A DNA stretch of 22,901 nucleotides from NCBI RefSeq assembly GCF_900005765.1, contig NW_021628826.1, positions 1 to 22,901 of the forward strand, read 5' to 3'. Of this stretch, positions 20,148 to 22,901 are shown piece by piece (the first letter of the stretch is position 1; the number at the start of each line of letters is the position of its first letter). The translations under genes and the position numbers were made by a program. This DNA comes from Plasmodium relictum (Eukaryota; Apicomplexa; Aconoidasida; Haemosporida; Plasmodiidae). The notes under the pieces are model-generated. The model saw nothing but the letters and a program-made list of their open reading frames with translations, did not search any database and was not told the origin of the DNA.

Positions 20148-20667
20148 TGGTCAATAAAATATTTTTTAACCTTTTTTAAATTAATAGTTCATATGGAAAA
20201 TATCAAGTTAACCATGTATTCTCTATTTTTAAAAAAGAATAAAGATAATTATTTCTTTTTTTTTATGAAAGATTTAATGAAATGTTTTTGTAAAATTTTT
20301 GTTGTCAAATCGAATTAATTTTTAAATAATAAAAAATTAAATTCGAAATTTAAAAGAAAAATAAAAAGGATTTATTTTTATTAACACGTAATTTTTACTT
20401 GTTTTCCTAAAAGGACGCCAATAACTATAATTTGAATTTATTTGATTGTTTTAATTAATTATTTTGCATAATCAACAGCTTTAATAAGTAATTAAAATTT
20501 TTAATAAAAATAAACGAATATTTTTGTTAAAGTAAATAAATGTATCTGTAAAGGTAATTGCTTAGTTATGTAAGTTGTACGTATAAAAAAAATTTACGTA
20601 TTACTTTATATATTTTTACAATAAATAAAATTAGTAGAGGTACCTATATATTTTCTTTATTAATTTG
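20148..20667 (+). mobile_element. LTR, plus orientation, 3'-truncated (subfamily II)
   Basis: Begins TGGTCAATAAAATATT and follows the 14766 LTR through AATAGTTCATATGG, AATTCGAAATTTAAA, AATAACTATAATTTGAA and TATTTTTACAATAA. It stops at TATTAATTTG, where another LTR starts. A 60-codon frame inside it is not a gene. Confidence 0.8.
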
Positions 20668-20976
20668 TGGTTAATAAATGAATATATTAACCTTTTTAGA
20701 AATGAAAAATAACTATATGCAAATAAAATAAAAATATCTACTATGATTAGGTACTTTGTGACAAAAAAAAAAAAAAATAATATATTTTAAGTAGTAAATT
20801 TTTGTGTTAATTTTTTTTTTAAAATTTTTACTATATAATTTGTTAGTTTTGTAAAGATGCATTTTTGTTTTAACTACAATTTAATTGACATTAAACATAA
20901 CTTTTTAAATAAAATAACATAAATAAAATAAGTAGAAATTGCTCTATATTCTCTTTGTTAATTTTTTTGTTCAATA
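20668..20976 (+). mobile_element. LTR, plus orientation, internally deleted and 3'-truncated
   Basis: Begins TGGTTAATAAATGAATAT and ends in the tail motif CTCTTTGTTAATTTTTTTG plus TTCAATACT, directly against the minus LTR at 20979. At ~309 bp it is about half the normal length. Confidence 0.65.
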
Positions 20977-20978
20977 CT

Positions 20979-21587
20979 TGATTTATTAATTGGCTGTTTA
21001 ATGACTTTGCTAGAGTATTAAATAAACAAATTAATAGGGTGTATAACTAAATATACTGATTTATATATATACTTATTTTTATTATATATAATAAATTATA
21101 TATATATAACTTTTAATTTGAATTAAGCAATTGTGTATTACTTAACAGACATCTTTTTACTCTTAAAAATGTACTTTTATTTACAAAGAATAAGTAAATT
21201 CTTTTAATTAAAAGCATACACAAAAAATTAAGTTATAACAAAAACAAAATTTAAACTCTAAGCTATTCAATGTTATTTCCAAATATACAAATCGAACATA
21301 ACATAAAATATTATGCTTTTTTTATGAATTAATTTTTATATTTCAAATAAAAATTAATAATTTTTCAATTCCAAAATGTCACCTCAACAAAAAAAAAAAA
21401 AAATAGATTTTATTTTTTTTTTTTCAATAATTACAAAGATATATAAAAATAAAAATAAACAAAAAAAAATATAGCTATATATATATATTTTTTTTTTTAT
21501 AATCAGCGTCAGTGCATGACTGACTTGTATTTTCATGAATAATAAACTATTTTATTATAAAAGGTTAATAACATCTTTTATTAATCA
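20979..21587 (-). mobile_element. 3' LTR of a minus-strand element (subfamily I)
   Basis: The minus-strand start is at 21587 (TGATTAATAAAAGATGTTAT) and the end at 20979 (CCAATTAATAAATCA on that strand), giving 609 bp. The pol tail at 21588-22262 lies immediately upstream in the same orientation, so this is its 3' LTR. The 75-codon plus-strand frame at its boundary is an antisense shadow. Confidence 0.9.
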
Positions 21588-22262
21588 TATTCCACCACTT
21601 AGGGGAAGTAATGGCATTACTCATAATTTGTTTTCTTTGTCTTGTTTTATAACTTCCAACATCTTCTGTATTTCTTTACTAATTTTTATATCCTTGTTGT
21701 CAGATCTTCAAATTGTGACAGTTCATCTCGATCGTAAATATCGAAACAATCCTTTGATTTGAGTATTTTCATAGTATCTAATTTCCTTTTATGATTACCA
21801 TTCATTTGTATTATATTTCTCAATTGTCTTTCATATATTTCGTTTGTTTTATTACTTAAAAATTTAATTTTTTTAAAGAAATCTGTATTTCCTTTCCTTT
21901 ATAATAAATGAGTGTGACTTTTTAATTCCCACTCTTGATTTCATTCTCTTTATGAGGGAATGACAAATGTTGTTCTTATTGCCTATTTCCACTATAATGC
22001 TTCACCTGTTTTTTCTCGTATTCAGATCATTTATAAGATATAATATCCCTAACCTTAATATTTTTATTCTTAATTGAAGGTTTTTCTTTTATTTTAATTA
22101 AATCCTCACTTAAGTTTTTCCATCGATCGTTTAAATAAATAATTCTTGTTTCTTTATTTCCTTGGTTGTTTCTGGTGTTATTTTTGAAAAACCTGGACAT
22201 ATGTAATCAATTCCTTATATAGAAAAATAGGGTATTTCTCCAATAGCACTATGATGGGTATT
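21588..22262 (-). pseudogene. Integrase C-terminal part and pol tail of a truncated Ty3/Gypsy element
   Basis: On the minus strand the region opens with NTHHSAIGEIPYFSI (matching the conserved N-x-T-x-H-S-x-x-G-x-x-P-x-x-L block just after the DD35E core). It continues with pieces alignable to 14260-14460 of the plus-strand element (EKPSIKNKNIKVRDIISYK, compare EKSLIKNKDISIGDISYK) and ends with EIYERQLRNIIQ and a Lys-rich tail before the LTR. Several stops and frame changes break it. The 5' part of the element, from gag to the integrase core, is absent; the piece ends at an LTR of opposite orientation near 22273. It shows that subfamily I LTRs belong to an element related to the large plus-strand copy. 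Confidence 0.75.
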
Positions 22263-22272
22263 ATTATATATT

Positions 22273-22334
22273 TGGTTAATAAAAGGTGTTATTAATCTTT
22301 TATAATACATTAATCTAGTTTACTAGTCATGAAT
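22273..22334 (+). mobile_element. LTR 5'-end stub, plus orientation
   Basis: TGGTTAATAAAAGGTGTTAT continuing to TAGTTTACTAGTCATGAAT, then cut by the minus LTR that starts at 22335. Confidence 0.75.
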
Positions 22335-22869
22335 TGATTTATTAATTGCCCGTTTAATGACTTTGCTAGAGTATTAAACAAACAAATTAATAAAGAGCAT
22401 GTATTTAACTTCAATTAAATATTATGCATCATAAGAAAACAGTATATATATATATACTGTTTTCTTATGATGCATAATATTTAATTGAAGTTAAATTTTA
22501 CTGCAACTTTTAATAATCCTATTAACAGTTATAAATGAGTTTTTATTTACAAAGAATTAATATCTTCTTTTAATTAAAAACATACAAATAATTTATAACA
22601 ATTTATTAAGTCAAAATTTTATGATATTCAATGTTATTTCAAGATATACCTTGAATAATACATAAACATTTCTCTTATCTCATAAGTTTTTAATAAGTTA
22701 ACATTTCTTTCTTTTAATTTTTATTTACACTAAAAATTAAAACATAACATAACATAACATGATCTCTCATCAAAAAAAAACTTTATAAAAAAAAAATATT
22801 ATTAATTTTTTTTTATAATTACAAAGATGTATATATATCTTAATAAACAAACAAAAAAAAAAAATAATT

Positions 22870-22901
<32 letters not shown>
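22335..22901 (-). mobile_element. LTR, minus orientation, cut by window edge, with palindrome (subfamily I)
   Basis: Its 3' terminus is intact at 22335 (TGATTTATTAATTG on the plus strand), followed by the AAACAAACAAATTAATAAAG block, a 92-bp palindrome and then sequence nearly identical to 91-480. It ends in a poly-T run at the window edge. Confidence 0.88.
22404..22495. repeat. 92-bp perfect palindrome inside an LTR
   Basis: Perfectly self-complementary, centred at 22449/22450 on the TATATA core. It replaces the ordinary AT-rich segment seen at the same place in the 640-1216 and 20979-21587 LTRs. It is the same structure as at 1-90. Confidence 0.95.

Noticed and set aside
20136-20318. 60-codon frame as a small gene
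   Set aside because: It lies inside an LTR that matches 14766-15431, where the frame is not conserved.
21535-21762. 75-codon plus-strand frame
   Set aside because: It spans an LTR boundary and is antisense to the integrase tail on the minus strand.
1-22901. tRNA, rRNA, CRISPR array or telomere repeats
   Set aside because: No tRNA-like or rRNA blocks, no regularly spaced repeats and no GGGTTYA-type telomere tracts were seen.

Overview
The window is extremely AT-rich (long poly-A/T runs, TA microsatellites, only one long intact reading frame), with Plasmodium-style T-rich intron ends. It carries many LTRs and a decayed Ty3/Gypsy polyprotein. Ty3/Gypsy elements are known among Plasmodium species from the bird-infecting ones (P. 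gallinaceum/P. relictum type), so I infer a subtelomeric or otherwise gene-poor contig from an avian malaria parasite. The species cannot be fixed from the sequence alone.

Layout. 1-1560: two LTRs on the minus strand, the second joined to the 3' end of a pol reading frame. 1963-3842: a broken SURFIN/STP1-like gene fragment (tryptophan-rich cytoplasmic domain), split by a solo LTR at 2899-3543 with a perfect 5-bp target-site duplication. 4036-5200: LTR pieces nested in opposite orientations. 5201-9600: mostly non-coding AT-rich DNA with a possible signal-sequence exon (5347-5499), a possible small exon (8706-8782) and one decayed coding scrap. 9748-15431: one nearly full-length but dead Ty3/Gypsy element (5' LTR, gag with zinc knuckle, aspartic protease, reverse transcriptase, RNase H, integrase, 3' LTR). 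15432-18073: non-coding, with one cysteine-bearing decayed coding remnant and a ~70-bp TA microsatellite. 18074-18736: the only convincing intact gene, a 220-residue secreted protein of unknown function. 18737-20082: no gene seen. 20083-22901: a dense cluster of LTRs in both orientations, including an integrase C-terminal fragment on the minus strand.

LTRs fall into two subfamilies that share terminal sequences (TGATTAATAAAAG... to ...CCAATTAATAAATCA) but differ internally. Two copies, at the two window ends, carry a ~90-bp perfect palindrome and are near-identical over ~480 bp, so the window edges probably lie in a repeat that limits assembly. Most premature stops in the big element fall where Gln or Trp is expected, as in decay dominated by C-to-T and G-to-A transitions. 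Functionally, the window is a graveyard of retroelements and variant-antigen gene pieces around one small intact secreted-protein gene.
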